A DNA stretch of 64,000 nt from Crystallibacter degradans (GCF_012952295.1 NZ_JABBCH010000010.1:62001-126000); one strand, 5' to 3'; shown: positions 9,459-18,709, numbered from the stretch's first letter. The notes: a model not told the origin generated them from the sequence alone. Numbers and translations: made by a program.

Positions 9459-9507
9459 GAAGGCGGCTCTTTCCTATGCCCTCAGCAGTTCAGAAAGAGC
9501 CGCCTTC
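9459..9507 (-). terminator. rpsO terminator
   Basis: GAAGGCGGCTCTTTC and GAAAGAGCCGCCTTC form a perfect 15-bp stem around a 19-nt loop, starting 8 bases after the rpsO stop. Because pnp lies beyond, some read-through or a separate pnp promoter must exist. Confidence 0.75.
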
Positions 9508-9515
9508 ACAGCAGA

Positions 9516-9785
9516 CTAGCGGCGCAGGCCGAGACGCTCAATGAGCGCACGGTAGCGCGTGATGTCGGTGTCGCGCAGGTAAGCCAGCATGCGGCGGCGA
9601 CGACCAACCAGGGCCATCAGGCCGCGGCGGGTGTGGTGGTCATGCTTGTGCATCTTCAGGTGTTCCGTCAGGTCCGAGATGCGGCGGGACAGAACTGCAA
9701 TCTGTACCTCGGGTGAACCCGTGTCGCCCTCGTGGGTGGCGTATTCCTTGATGATTTCCTGCTTGATAGCGGCGTCTAATGCCAC
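9516..9785 (-). CDS. rpsO: 30S ribosomal protein S15
   Basis: S15 is an 89-residue primary binder of 16S rRNA that organises the central domain of the small subunit. The sequence shows conserved family stretches such as '[19 protein letters not shown]' and '[18 protein letters not shown]', and the length is standard. The ATG is unambiguous. It lies between ribF upstream and pnp downstream, the common bacterial order. A strong hairpin follows within 8 bases. Confidence 0.97.
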   Translation of the reverse strand: MALDAAIKQEIIKEYATHEGDTGSPEVQIAVLSRRISDLTEHLKMHKHDHHTRRGLMALVGRRRRMLAYLRDTDITRYRALIERLGLRR

Positions 9786-9935
9786 AATAACTCCTAGAAG
9801 TTGTGCCGTGAGGCCCGTTTCAGCACTTCGCTGCCGGGGTCTTCACGCTCGGCCGGGATTACCGGAACAAGCACAAAGAAATTCAGCCGCCACGGACCGC
9901 AGCCGAATTCAGCCCTCAGTTTACCTGTCCGGGAG

Positions 9936-10916
9936 TTAGTCTGTCGAAAGCAGTGCCCGGGACTGGTCGACGTCGATCTCCATTTGGGCGATCAAAGCCT
10001 CCGGCCCGGTGTAGGCGACCATGCCGCGCAGTCGGCGGACGAACTCCACAACGACCTGCTGGCCGTAGAGGTCGAAATCCCCGTTTGCTTCCTTCGGACG
10101 GTCGATGACGTGGGCCTCGACGCGGCGGCTGGCGCCTTCGAACGTCGGATTCGAGCCCACGGAGATCGCTGCCGGCCAGCGCCGGCCCGACTCGTCAAAG
10201 AGCCACCCGGCGTAGATGCCGTCGGCGGGGATCAGCCCGCTGGCATCCGGGGAAAGGTTAGCCGTTGGGAAGCCCAGTTCGCGGCCCCGGGCATCCCCAT
10301 GGACCACCTCGCCGCGCATCCGGTGCAGCCGGCCCATCACCTGGGCGGCCGTTGTCACGTCACCCTCGGCCAGCGCTTCCCGGACCCAGGAGGAGGAGCA
10401 GCGCCGACCCCTGAAGAGCGAATCCGGGGCGTCCGGCTGGTCCGAACCGTATTCCTCGATCACGTCGACGGCGAAGCCGAACTGCTCGCCGAGTTCCTGC
10501 ATGGTGTTCAGGTCACCGGAGTTGCCCTTGCCGAACCGAACGTCGTGACCAATAACGACGGCGGATGCACCGAGCGCTTCAACGAAGACTTTGCGGACAA
10601 ACTCCTCCGGCGTATCGGATGCAAGCTCGAGCGTGTAAGTCATCATGAGCAGTCCGTCGATACCGGTCTCTTCAAGCGCCTCGATGCGGTCCTGCAGCCC
10701 CATGATCTGCTGGGGCGCTGCCTCGGGACGGTGGACCTGTGCGGGATGGGGGTCAAAGGAGATGGCGACGGCGCTGGCGCTGTGACGTGCGGCAGTCTCC
10801 ACGAGCTTGGCCAGCACCTGCTGGTGGCCGCGGTGCACGCCGTCGAAATTGCCCAGCGTTACCACTGATGGACCAAAACCGGAGGGTACTTCGGCCAGGT
10901 CTTTCCAGTAGTGCAC
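9936..10916 (-). CDS. ribF: Bifunctional riboflavin kinase / FAD synthetase
   Basis: RibF phosphorylates riboflavin to FMN and adenylates FMN to FAD in the cytoplasm. The N-terminal nucleotidyltransferase half carries 'GNFDGVHRGHQ' (from about residue 22) and the C-terminal kinase half carries 'GRELGFPTANL' followed by 'GIYAGW'. The 326 residues match bacterial RibF. It starts with GTG, with AGGAG six bases upstream. It stands between truB (via two membrane-protein genes) and rpsO, as in many actinobacteria. Confidence 0.95.
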   Translation of the reverse strand: MHYWKDLAEVPSGFGPSVVTLGNFDGVHRGHQQVLAKLVETAARHSASAVAISFDPHPAQVHRPEAAPQQIMGLQDRIEALEETGIDGLLMMTYTLELASDTPEEFVRKVFVEALGASAVVIGHDVRFGKGNSGDLNTMQELGEQFGFAVDVIEEYGSDQPDAPDSLFRGRRCSSSWVREALAEGDVTTAAQVMGRLHRMRGEVVHGDARGRELGFPTANLSPDASGLIPADGIYAGWLFDESGRRWPAAISVGSNPTFEGASRRVEAHVIDRPKEANGDFDLYGQQVVVEFVRRLRGMVAYTGPEALIAQMEIDVDQSRALLSTD

Positions 10917-11019
10917 AGCAGGCTCCTCGCATCGTTAGCTATTCATGAGCTGTTCAGTCTCGGCGCGCCCGGCAAAAATCCGGCGGCGCCGTTGTCCATT
11001 ATGGACGATCGGGGCGGTA

Positions 11020-11481
11020 TTACCGCATTCGTTCCGGCCGGGGCCGGTGCCGCCAGAGCCACCAGAGTCCGAGCAGGGGCAGAACCAGCGGAATGTAGCC
11101 ATAGCCTTGCCCGAAGCCGGACCAGACGGTGTCCTCCGGCAGCAAGGCCGGATCCAGCAGGCTCAGCAGACCCACAGCAACAACTCCGAGCAGTTCAACG
11201 CTGATGGCAGCGACGGAGATCCAGTACCAGCGCATGCCCTTCTTGGCCAAAGCGACGGTGGCCAGGATGTAGACCAGAGCAGCAAAGGCCGAGAGCAGGT
11301 AGGCGACCGGTGCCTCGGTGAATTTTGTGGCGATCTGATAGGACGCCCGGGCCGTGGCCGAGATGGCAAAGACGCCGTATACGGCCACAATCAGTCGTCC
11401 CGCTCCGGTTGAACGGGAGCCGGTTTCCACCGGTTCTGCCGGGGTTTCCTGAGGGGAAGTCATGCTGTTCTCCGCTTTCAT
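11020..11481 (-). CDS. Hypothetical four-segment membrane protein
   Basis: I do not recognise this protein. From the chosen ATG (overlapping the previous stop as ATGA) it has 153 residues: a hydrophilic first 25, then about four hydrophobic segments with short loops, and a basic C-terminus ending in 'RHRPRPERMR'. A second possible start lies six codons later. It resembles its upstream neighbour in size and layout and is translationally coupled to it, so the two may act as a pair. Codon use is like that of the surrounding genes. Confidence 0.65.
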   Translation of the reverse strand: MKAENSMTSPQETPAEPVETGSRSTGAGRLIVAVYGVFAISATARASYQIATKFTEAPVAYLLSAFAALVYILATVALAKKGMRWYWISVAAISVELLGVVAVGLLSLLDPALLPEDTVWSGFGQGYGYIPLVLPLLGLWWLWRHRPRPERMR

Positions 11482-11852
11482 ACTGCCAAGGCTCCATCCC
11501 AAATCTGCTCCATCCGCAAGAGCATCACGAAAATGGTCAGGCCCACCGCACCCAGGATCAGGTTGCTCCAGCGGGTTCGCTCCAGAATGGACCACCAGAA
11601 GGCCGCGATCGGTACCAGCAGGGCGGTAATCCAGTACCCCCAGAACTCCCAGACCTCTCCCGCTACCGCCTCTCCCCCGGCCTGCCGGACGATGGCGGCG
11701 ATGCCGTACACCAGCAGGAAGAGTTCCACGGCGGCTACCGAAAGGATCGTGATGTCATTGGGCGGTTGCCTGATCACCGCAGCGACCACGCAGATCAGTG
11801 CGGCGAGAAGGCAAACAACTGCTCCGGCAATGAAAAACCCGTCGACGACCAC
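11478..11852 (-). CDS. Hypothetical four-segment membrane protein
   Basis: This 124-residue protein is almost entirely hydrophobic, with about four predicted membrane segments and few charged residues. I do not recognise a family. It starts with a GTG that overlaps the truB stop codon by a few bases, and its own stop overlaps the start of the next membrane protein. It therefore looks co-translated between truB and the second protein. Function is unknown. Confidence 0.65.
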   Translation of the reverse strand: MVVDGFFIAGAVVCLLAALICVVAAVIRQPPNDITILSVAAVELFLLVYGIAAIVRQAGGEAVAGEVWEFWGYWITALLVPIAAFWWSILERTRWSNLILGAVGLTIFVMLLRMEQIWDGALAV

Positions 11853-12760
11853 TAACGCTTACCCTCATCATTCCCGGCGGCGAAGACCAGCAGGGGTCTG
11901 GCCGTTTCGCCTTTGTTCTCCAAAAGTGCAACCAAAGTTCCATCCGGGGCAAACGCCGCCACCGGTGCCGGGTCCTGCCCGGCAGAGATCCGTCGCCCAT
12001 GGGACAGATCGGCTGCTTCGGCGTCGTTCAGTTCACGTGCAGGAAACAGTGCGCGCGCTGCATCATCCAGCTCGAGCATCTGCAGTTCGACTGCCAGTTC
12101 CTCCAGCGTTGCTGCGGCTTCGATGCTGTACGGCCCAACCTGCGTGCGGCGAAGGGCCGTCAGGTGGCCGCCCACTCCCAACGCATTGCCGAGATCCCGC
12201 GCCAGGGCGCGGATGTACGTTCCGGACGAGCATTCCACTGTCACGTCCACGTCGAGCAGTTTGCCGCCGCGTTCGCGCCGGACATGATGGATGTCGAAAC
12301 GGCTGACAGTCACCGGCCGGGCAGCCAGTTTCACCTCGTTGCCGGCCCGGACGCGCGCATAGGACCGCTCGCCGTTGACCTTGATGGCGGAAACGCTGCT
12401 GGGAACCTGCTGGATTTCTCCGGTCAGCGCGGCGACGGCAGCGTGTATCTCCTGCTCGGTGACCGCAGCGGCAATGGTTTCGTTGAGGACTTCACCCTCG
12501 GCGTCGTCCGTGACGGTGGACTGGCCGAGCCTGATGGTTGCCGTGTAGGTCTTCGAGGTGCCCACAATGTACGTCAGCAGCCGCGTGGCCCGGTTGATGC
12601 CCACCACCAGCACGCCGGTGGCCATCGGGTCCAGGGTACCGGCATGGCCCACTTTTCGGGTCCCCGCCAGGCGCCGCATGCGGCCCACCACGTCATGGCT
12701 GGTCCACCCCTGCGGCTTGTCCACGATTATTAGTCCTGAACGGACCGGCCCGGAATTCAC
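11852..12760 (-). CDS. truB: tRNA pseudouridine(55) synthase TruB
   Basis: TruB makes pseudouridine 55 in the T-loop of tRNAs. The catalytic aspartate is in 'GHAGTLDPMATGVL' (D44 from this start), preceded by 'DKPQGWTSHDVV', and the C-terminus has the PUA-like extension seen in actinobacterial TruB. The open frame extends far upstream into unrelated sequence. I choose the GTG at 12760, which has GAAAGG just before it; another GTG at 12799 is possible. About 302 residues is a usual length. The stop overlaps the following membrane-protein gene. Confidence 0.92.
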   Translation of the reverse strand: MNSGPVRSGLIIVDKPQGWTSHDVVGRMRRLAGTRKVGHAGTLDPMATGVLVVGINRATRLLTYIVGTSKTYTATIRLGQSTVTDDAEGEVLNETIAAAVTEQEIHAAVAALTGEIQQVPSSVSAIKVNGERSYARVRAGNEVKLAARPVTVSRFDIHHVRRERGGKLLDVDVTVECSSGTYIRALARDLGNALGVGGHLTALRRTQVGPYSIEAAATLEELAVELQMLELDDAARALFPARELNDAEAADLSHGRRISAGQDPAPVAAFAPDGTLVALLENKGETARPLLVFAAGNDEGKR

Positions 12761-12821
12761 GCCTTTCAGTATATGGGGTTGGCTGCCCGGTCCATTCACG
12801 CCGGCGACGGCCCCAGGAACC

Positions 12822-13304
12822 TCAGTACTCCGTTTTGGCATCAAGTTGTTCCCAGCTGCGGAAGGGTTCCTGCGATGTCGGCACCACAATCTGCTCCACC
12901 GGCATGAGATTAAGATCTCCCCTGCCCTGGATATAGTCGTAGAAGTCGGCGTCGTCAAAGCCTGCCCGGGCAGCATCGTGGCGGTCGGCGGCAAAATACA
13001 CGTGATCCAACCGCGACCAGAGAGCGGCGGAGAGGCACAGCGGACACGGTTCGCAACTGCTGTAGAGGGAGCAGCCGGCGAGATTGAAGGTTCCAAGTTC
13101 GCTGCAGGCATGGCGGATTGCCACCACTTCCGCATGCGCCGTCGGGTCATTGTTCGCGGTCACGCGGTTGCTGCCCTCAAAGATTCTTCCGTCAGGGGCC
13201 ACCACGATCGCGCCGAAGGGCCCGCCTTCGGCACCGACGTTGCGCACGGCCAGGGCTACCGTCCGGGCCAGATATCCGGCTACGCGATCAGCATCGTTTT
13301 CTAT
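12822..13304 (-). CDS. Guanine deaminase-like / nucleoside deaminase family protein
   Basis: This cytidine-deaminase-fold protein has the zinc-binding HAE ('PTAHAEVVAIRHAC') and PCxxC ('SCEPCPLC') motifs. The C-terminal half ('AARAGFDDADFYDYI', 'FRSWEQLDAKTEY') resembles Bacillus GuaD, which converts guanine to xanthine. No ATG, GTG or TTG exists at the needed N-terminus. The first canonical codon (GTG at 13247) would remove helix 1. An ATA at 13304 follows AAGGA at a normal distance and gives a family-like 160 residues, so I place the start there tentatively. Another possibility is that an ATG was lost and the gene is poorly expressed. Confidence 0.7.
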   Translation of the reverse strand: MENDADRVAGYLARTVALAVRNVGAEGGPFGAIVVAPDGRIFEGSNRVTANNDPTAHAEVVAIRHACSELGTFNLAGCSLYSSCEPCPLCLSAALWSRLDHVYFAADRHDAARAGFDDADFYDYIQGRGDLNLMPVEQIVVPTSQEPFRSWEQLDAKTEY

Positions 13305-13501
13305 GGTTTCCTTAATCCTTTGATCGTTGACAGTGGGATGACGCAGGACTACCTTGACCCTACTGCTACCAGGGCAGCATCAGTTGGGGAGCACCGAGGG
13401 CCGCCGGTGCTGTTGCCTCATAGGTATTAACATCTTCATCCAACAGGCCCCATCCGTGCCTGCCGGGGCACGCCTGCCGGCCATGCACAGGAGCAATAGC
13501 T

Positions 13502-14635
13502 GTGAAACGCACCAAGTTATGCATCGCCTTGCCCATCGCCCTTGGAATGGTTCTGGCCTCCGGGATTGCCACAGCCAACGCGACGCACCGCGATGATCCC
13601 CATCCGCGCCACGTCGAAACTCTCACCGTGGATCACCCGCTGTTCTCGCCGTTGAGCCTGGCTACCGGCAGGGACAACACCGAGGTCTACGTCACGCAGA
13701 ACTTCGCCGGCACCCTTGACCGCATCACGGAGGACGGGGACCTGCGCAATGTCTACAAGACGGCAAAGAAGGGAACGGAAGTCGGCGCGGTCTCGCGCTT
13801 CCGCGACACCTTGTATTTCATGGAGGGTACCGGTGCCGGCGAACACGATCCTGCGCCGAACGTCCAGGTGATCAAATCCCGGTCCGATAACGGCAGGGTC
13901 CGCGACATCGCCGATGTTGCCAAACATGAGGCCAAGCATAATCCGGATGGGAACCTGACTTATGGCTTCCGCCACATCGACAGCAAGAGCTGCCTCGACC
14001 AGATCAAGATGCCCATGGACCGGCCCGACAAGTACAAAGGCGGCGTGGATTCGCACGCTTATGCCACCGCGGTAAGCCGGCGCAGCATCTTTGTCGCCGA
14101 TGCCGGCGCCAACGCGATCTTCAGGATCAACAAAGACTCCGAACGGGTAAGAACCGTTGCGGTACTTCCCGCCACCAGGGTCAAAATCACCAAGGAGCTG
14201 GCCCGGGAGAAGAAACTGCCGGACTGCGTGATCGGTGAACGCCTGTACCTTGAACCGGTACCTACCGACGTCGAAATCGGCGACGACGGCTGGCTGTACG
14301 TCAGCACACTGCCCGGCGGGGCCGAAGACACCAGCTGGGGCGAGCTCGGAGCCGTCTACAAAGTCCACCCGAGGACGGGAAAGACTATCGAAATAGCGGA
14401 TGGATTCGCCGGTGCCACCGGACTGGCGCTGAGCAGGCGCGGCGACATTTACGTGGCCGAGACGTTCGGCGGCAAGATCTCCGTCGTCGAGGACGGCAGC
14501 GACAGAGTCCGTACCTTCCTCAAGACCAAGGTCCCGGGAGCAGTGGAGATAGAGGGCCGGACACTTTACGCCACCATGAACGCTGCACCGCAGATGCCTG
14601 CGGCCGGGCAGGTGATCAAGGTCCGTCTCCGGTAA
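13502..14635 (+). CDS. Secreted ScyD/ScyE-family beta-propeller protein
   Basis: This 377-residue protein starts with a Sec signal peptide (basic start, hydrophobic core, likely cleavage after 'ATANA', about residue 27). The rest has NHL/SMP-30-like propeller repeats, for example 'DVEIGDDGWLYVSTLPG' and 'GLALSRRGDIYVAETFGGKI', as in the ScyD/ScyE family. It is probably extracellular; its role in actinobacteria is not known. It starts with GTG after AGGAG. It is the only plus-strand gene inside a long minus-strand translation cluster, which suggests later insertion. A strong hairpin follows the stop. Confidence 0.8.
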   Translation: MKRTKLCIALPIALGMVLASGIATANATHRDDPHPRHVETLTVDHPLFSPLSLATGRDNTEVYVTQNFAGTLDRITEDGDLRNVYKTAKKGTEVGAVSRFRDTLYFMEGTGAGEHDPAPNVQVIKSRSDNGRVRDIADVAKHEAKHNPDGNLTYGFRHIDSKSCLDQIKMPMDRPDKYKGGVDSHAYATAVSRRSIFVADAGANAIFRINKDSERVRTVAVLPATRVKITKELAREKKLPDCVIGERLYLEPVPTDVEIGDDGWLYVSTLPGGAEDTSWGELGAVYKVHPRTGKTIEIADGFAGATGLALSRRGDIYVAETFGGKISVVEDGSDRVRTFLKTKVPGAVEIEGRTLYATMNAAPQMPAAGQVIKVRLR

Positions 14636-14650
14636 CCGTCGGCAGAAAAA

Positions 14651-14683
14651 AGGAAGCGGCAGACCCATGGTCTGCCGCTTCCT
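14651..14683. terminator. Bidirectional terminator between scyD-like gene and rbfA
   Basis: AGGAAGCGGCAGA and TCTGCCGCTTCCT form a perfect 13-bp stem around a 7-nt loop. An A-rich run on the left gives a U-run for minus-strand (rbfA) transcripts. It separates two convergent genes. Confidence 0.8.
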
Positions 14684-14703
14684 GCACTGCGGATCGGCCG
14701 AGG

Positions 14704-15186
14704 CTACTTGGCTGCCTCGTCCGGTTCGTCGGTGAAGCCTTCTTCGTCTTCGTCGTCCTCGTCGTCCTCGTCGTCCTTGCGGTAAGGATCGGACTCGCCG
14801 GCGAAAACTGCGCCCTCTGCCAAGGCCGCAACCTCGGCATCGCGGGCCTTGGCTGCCCGCAGCAGTTCCTCGAGGTGACTGGCGTTGACCGGAATTTCGT
14901 CCGGGACGAACTCCAGGGTCGGGGTCAGCCGTACCGTGATGTTCTTGCCAACCTCGGAGCGCAGGACTCCCTTGGCGGACTCCAGCGCCTTGCGGGTGTC
15001 CGCCTGCTGGGTCTCGTCGCCGAAGACGGTGTAGTAAAGCGTGGCGTGCTGCAAGTCGTTGGTGACACGGGCGTCCGTAATGGTGACAAAACCGAGCCGC
15101 GGGTCCTTGACCCGGCGCTCCAGCGCCTGGGCAACCACAACTTTAATCCGGTCTGCCAGTTTTGCGGCGCGTGCTGGATCGGCCAT
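14704..15186 (-). CDS. rbfA: 30S ribosome-binding factor RbfA
   Basis: RbfA is a KH-fold assembly factor that binds the maturing 30S subunit near helix 1 of 16S rRNA. The first about 115 residues match the family ('MADPARAAKLADRIKVVVAQ', 'DPRLGFVTITDARVT'). The C-terminus carries an unusually acidic tail rich in Asp and Glu (about residues 130-160), encoded by a short tandem repeat. It stands downstream of infB as usual, separated from it by a perfect hairpin. Confidence 0.93.
   Translation of the reverse strand: MADPARAAKLADRIKVVVAQALERRVKDPRLGFVTITDARVTNDLQHATLYYTVFGDETQQADTRKALESAKGVLRSEVGKNITVRLTPTLEFVPDEIPVNASHLEELLRAAKARDAEVAALAEGAVFAGESDPYRKDDEDDEDDEDEEGFTDEPDEAAK
14742..14778. repeat. 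Short tandem repeat encoding the acidic RbfA tail
   Basis: Units close to TCGTCCTCG repeat here and encode a run of Asp and Glu. Such a run is prone to length changes, always in steps of codons. Confidence 0.6.
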
Positions 15187-15216
15187 AGCCCCTCCTCATG
15201 GTGTGTTGGTGAAGGT

Positions 15217-15252
15217 GCAGGCGCCCGGCGGTTGTGACCGCCGGGCGCCTGC
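15217..15252. terminator. Strong hairpin between infB and rbfA
   Basis: GCAGGCGCCCGGCGGT pairs perfectly with ACCGCCGGGCGCCTGC (16 bp) around a TGTG loop. There is no U-run, so it may act as a processing or attenuation element rather than a full terminator. Confidence 0.6.
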
Positions 15253-15264
15253 ATCGGAGATTAC

Positions 15265-18171
15265 TTAGGCGCGCGGCTTCTCGCGCATCTCGAAGGTCTC
15301 GATCATGTCGCCTTCCTTCAGGTCGTTGAACGACCCCAGGCCAATACCGCACTCGAAGCCCTCGCGGACCTCGGTGGCGTCATCCTTGAACCGCTTCAGC
15401 GAGTCAACGCTGAGGTTGTCGCCGATGATCTTGCCATCGCGGCTAACACGGGCCTTGGTATTACGCCGGATGATGCCGGAGCGGACGATGGAACCTGCGA
15501 TGTTTCCGTGCTTGGAAGAACGGAAGATCTCGCGGATTTCAGCCGTTCCAAGCTGGAACTCTTCGTATTCCGGCTTGAGCATGCCCTTGAGGGCCAACTC
15601 GATATCGTCGATGGCTGCGTAGATGACCGAGTAGAAGCGCATGTCCACGCCCTCGCGGTCAGCCAATTCAGCCACACGCTCGGCGGGCTTGACGTTGAAC
15701 CCGATGATGATCGCGTTGTCGACCGTCGCCAAGTTGACGTCGTTCTGCGTGATGGCACCGACACCGCGGTGGATGACGCGCAGCTGCACACCTTCGCCAA
15801 CATCGATCTTGAGCAGCGAGTCTTCCAGAGCTTCAACCGCACCGGAAACGTCACCCTTGAGGATGAGGTTGAGGGTATCGACCTTGCCCTCGGCCACAGC
15901 CTTGTCGAAGTCTTCAAGGCTGATGCGCTTGCGGCGCTTGGCCAGGGCGGCATTGCGGTCCGCAGCCTCACGCTTCTCAGCGATCTGGCGGGCGGTCCGC
16001 TCGTCGTCGGTAACCAGGAAGGTGTCGCCGGCACGCGGCACGGTGGACAGACCCAGTACCTGGACCGGACGGGACGGCTCAGCGGCTTCGACCGTGTCGC
16101 CGTTCTCGTTGAACATGGCGCGGACGCGGCCGTGTGCAATACCGGCAACGATCGTGTCGCCGACATGCAGCGTACCGGACTGGACCAGCACGGTTGCCAC
16201 CGCACCACGGCCCTTGTCCAGGTTCGCTTCGATGGCGATACCGCGGGCGTCCTTGTTCGGGTTGGCACGCAGGTCCAGTGCAGCGTCTGCAGTCAGCAGC
16301 ACGGCCGAGAGCAGATCGTCGATGTTCAGATTCTGGCGAGCAGAGACGTCCACGAACATCGTGTCGCCTCCGTACTCTTCCGGAACCAGACCGTACTCGG
16401 TCAGCTGGCCACGGATCTTCTCCGGGTTGGCGCCTTCCTTGTCGATCTTGTTCACGGCCACGACGATCGGCACATTGGCCGCCTGGGCGTGGTTGAGCGC
16501 CTCGATGGTCTGCGGCATGACGCCGTCATCGGCTGCGACGACCAGGATGGCGATGTCGGTGACCTTCGCACCACGGGCACGCATGGCGGTGAACGCCTCG
16601 TGGCCCGGAGTATCGATGAAGGTGATCCGGCGGTCGCGTCCGTCGTGCTCGACGCCGATCTGGTACGCACCAATGTGCTGGGTAATGCCGCCGTGCTCGC
16701 CTTCAACAACCTTGGTGTTGCGGATGGCATCGAGCAGCCGGGTCTTACCGTGGTCAACGTGACCCATGACCGTGACAACGGCCGCACGCTTCTCCAGCTC
16801 TGCATCGCCCTCAGCCTCAAGTTCGGCATCGAGGTCGATGTCGAAGGAGTCCAGAAGCTCGCGCTCTTCGTCCTCGGGGGAAACAACCTGGATCTTGTAG
16901 CCCAGTTCCTCACCCAGCAGTTCGAAGGTTTCCTCGTCCAGCGACTGCGTGGCAGTAGCCATTTCGCCGAGGTGGAACAGCACGGTGACCAGTGCGGCCG
17001 GGTTGGCCTCGATCTTGTCGGCAAAGTCCGTGATCGAAGAACCACGGCGCAGGCGCACAACAGTCTTGCCGTCGCCGCGGGGTACGCTCACGCCACCCAG
17101 CGACGGGGCACTCATCTGCTCCAGCTCCTGGCGCTTGGCGCGCTTGGACTTGCGCTGCTTGCCGCGGCCGGCGCCTCCCTTACCGAAAGCACCCTGGGTT
17201 CCGCCGCGTCCGCGGCCACCCTTGCCGAAGCCACCGCCGGCGGGGGCACCGCCACCGGGACCACCGGTACCCGGACGCCCGGGAGCACCCGGACGGCCCG
17301 GAGCACCGCCGCGGCCGGCAGGTGCCGGACGCTCGGTACGGTTGGGCATCATGCCCGGAGTCGGACGTGCGCCGCCCGGACCGCCGCCGGGACCGCCAGC
17401 CGGACGCGGAGCACCCGGACGCGGAGCACCGGGGCGCGGGGCACCCGGACGGGGTGCACCCGGACGCGGAGCACCGGGACGGGGACCGCCCTGGCCCGCA
17501 GCCGGACGCGGTCCGCCCTGTCCTGCTGCCGCCGGACGGGGAGCCCCGTCACGGCCGCCGCGGGGCATGCCCTGCGAGGTTGCAAAAGGATTGTTTCCCG
17601 GACGCGGTGCACGCTCGCCGTCACGCTCGCGGTCGCCACGGGCGCCGCGGGGCATGCCCTGCGAGGTGGCAAACGGGTTGTTGCCGGGGCGGGGGGCGCC
17701 ACCGGCACGGGTGCCGCCTGGACGCGGAGCAGCGGCGCCGGGCTTGGCGGGCGCAGCTGCGCCCGGCTTCGCCGGTGCCGGTGTATCGGATGAGGCAGCC
17801 GGAGCCGCAGGCGCGGTCGGAGCCGGAGTCTGGGGAGCCGGTGCCGCAGGCGCGGTCGGAGCCGGAGCCTGGGCAGCCGGAGCTGCAGGCGCACTGGGTG
17901 CGGCCGGCGGTGCGGCGGCTGGCTTCGCTTCGGTTTTGGGCCCGGGCGTCGGGGCACCCGCCGGCTTCGGTGCAGCCTTGGCTGCCGGAGCGGGAGAAGC
18001 ATTCTTCGCCGGAGCGGCGGGGTAGGCGTCGCGAAGCTTCTTCACGACGGGCGCCTCAATGGTGGATGAGGCGGACCGGACGAATTCGCCCAGTTCCTGC
18101 AGTTTTGCTACTGCATCTTTCGAGGTAATACCGAGCTCTTTCGCGAGCTCGTGTACGCGGACCTTGGCCAC
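15265..18171 (-). CDS. infB: Translation initiation factor IF-2
   Basis: IF-2 is the GTPase that brings fMet-tRNA to the 30S subunit. The 968 residues include an IF2-N helical domain (1-55), a low-complexity Pro/Ala then Gly/Arg/Pro region (about 50-345), a second IF2-N domain, and the GTPase with GHVDHGKT (470-477), DTPGHEAF and NKID, followed by beta-barrel and C2 domains. The linker contains six DNA-level 15-bp repeats and a duplicated '[18 protein letters not shown]' block. Long linkers of this type are typical of actinobacteria. It lies between ylxR and rbfA. Confidence 0.96.
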   Translation of the reverse strand: MAKVRVHELAKELGITSKDAVAKLQELGEFVRSASSTIEAPVVKKLRDAYPAAPAKNASPAPAAKAAPKPAGAPTPGPKTEAKPAAAPPAAPSAPAAPAAQAPAPTAPAAPAPQTPAPTAPAAPAASSDTPAPAKPGAAAPAKPGAAAPRPGGTRAGGAPRPGNNPFATSQGMPRGARGDRERDGERAPRPGNNPFATSQGMPRGGRDGAPRPAAAGQGGPRPAAGQGGPRPGAPRPGAPRPGAPRPGAPRPGAPRPAGGPGGGPGGARPTPGMMPNRTERPAPAGRGGAPGRPGAPGRPGTGGPGGGAPAGGGFGKGGRGRGGTQGAFGKGGAGRGKQRKSKRAKRQELEQMSAPSLGGVSVPRGDGKTVVRLRRGSSITDFADKIEANPAALVTVLFHLGEMATATQSLDEETFELLGEELGYKIQVVSPEDEERELLDSFDIDLDAELEAEGDAELEKRAAVVTVMGHVDHGKTRLLDAIRNTKVVEGEHGGITQHIGAYQIGVEHDGRDRRITFIDTPGHEAFTAMRARGAKVTDIAILVVAADDGVMPQTIEALNHAQAANVPIVVAVNKIDKEGANPEKIRGQLTEYGLVPEEYGGDTMFVDVSARQNLNIDDLLSAVLLTADAALDLRANPNKDARGIAIEANLDKGRGAVATVLVQSGTLHVGDTIVAGIAHGRVRAMFNENGDTVEAAEPSRPVQVLGLSTVPRAGDTFLVTDDERTARQIAEKREAADRNAALAKRRKRISLEDFDKAVAEGKVDTLNLILKGDVSGAVEALEDSLLKIDVGEGVQLRVIHRGVGAITQNDVNLATVDNAIIIGFNVKPAERVAELADREGVDMRFYSVIYAAIDDIELALKGMLKPEYEEFQLGTAEIREIFRSSKHGNIAGSIVRSGIIRRNTKARVSRDGKIIGDNLSVDSLKRFKDDATEVREGFECGIGLGSFNDLKEGDMIETFEMREKPRA
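17401..17490. repeat. 15-bp tandem repeats in infB
   Basis: Six consecutive 15-bp units, close to CGGACGCGGAGCACC, encode GAPRP repeats in the IF-2 linker. The array stays in frame whatever the copy number. Confidence 0.8.
17562..17690. repeat. Duplicated block in infB
   Basis: Two copies (about 17562-17607 and 17645-17690) of a sequence encoding [17 protein letters not shown], separated by about 40 bp. Third codon positions differ between copies, so the duplication is not recent. Confidence 0.65.
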
Positions 18172-18307
18172 ATTTCTCCTGTCTCGGTCCGCACCGAGCC
18201 AGGCACGAACCGTCTATTTCTTGCTGCGGCCTTCTGCGCCGTGCGGAACGCACATCGCACTCAGACCGTGGGCAGCGCACAACAGATAAGTCATCGTTGG
18301 GCACTCA

Positions 18308-18709
18308 TCACTTGGCACTCATCGGGTTTCCATCAGTTTTCTGACCCGCTTTCAGGTTGGACGGTTGGTGTGATCCGGACACGTTTTCCGCGGCCGGATC
18401 AAGTGCTTGGAAGTAACCTTCCACGGCACGGCTATCAACTTTACCCTTAAAGGCCCTGTTGAAGGCACGCCGCTTCACAGCCATTGCCAGGCATTCGGGT
18501 TGGGGATGCAGCCAAGCACCCCGCCCGGGCAGGCGGCGGAATTGATCCACGACGACGGTGCTGGCACCGTCTGCCGTGACCAAACGCAGCAAACCGGCCT
18601 GGTCATCCCGACGGCGGCAACCCACGCAGGTGCGCTGCGGCGAAGCCGCAGCGGTGCCCTGCTGGCGGAAATCATGCCCGCCGGGCTGGAAGTCGGAAGA
18701 CCGGACCAT
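18308..18709 (-). CDS. ylxR: YlxR family RNA-binding protein
   Basis: YlxR proteins are small basic proteins encoded between nusA and infB; they bind RNA and have been linked to regulation of RNase P and of many genes in Bacillus. The conserved 'RTCVGCRRR' (about residues 26-34) and 'GRGAWLHPQPECL' are present. The N-terminal 25 and the C-terminal 35 residues are not conserved. Position in the nusA-ylxR-infB order supports the name. Confidence 0.88.
   Translation of the reverse strand: MVRSSDFQPGGHDFRQQGTAAASPQRTCVGCRRRDDQAGLLRLVTADGASTVVVDQFRRLPGRGAWLHPQPECLAMAVKRRAFNRAFKGKVDSRAVEGYFQALDPAAENVSGSHQPSNLKAGQKTDGNPMSAK

Noticed and set aside
7965-9716. Long plus-strand open frame opposite pnp
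   Set aside because: No recognisable domain. It overlaps pnp, its leader and rpsO in antisense.
17401-17490. CRISPR-like array
   Set aside because: The repeats are 15-bp coding units with no spacers, within infB.
15508-17793. Long plus-strand open frame (about 760 codons) opposite infB
   Set aside because: It is a GC-driven shadow of infB, with no family-like sequence and no ribosome site.
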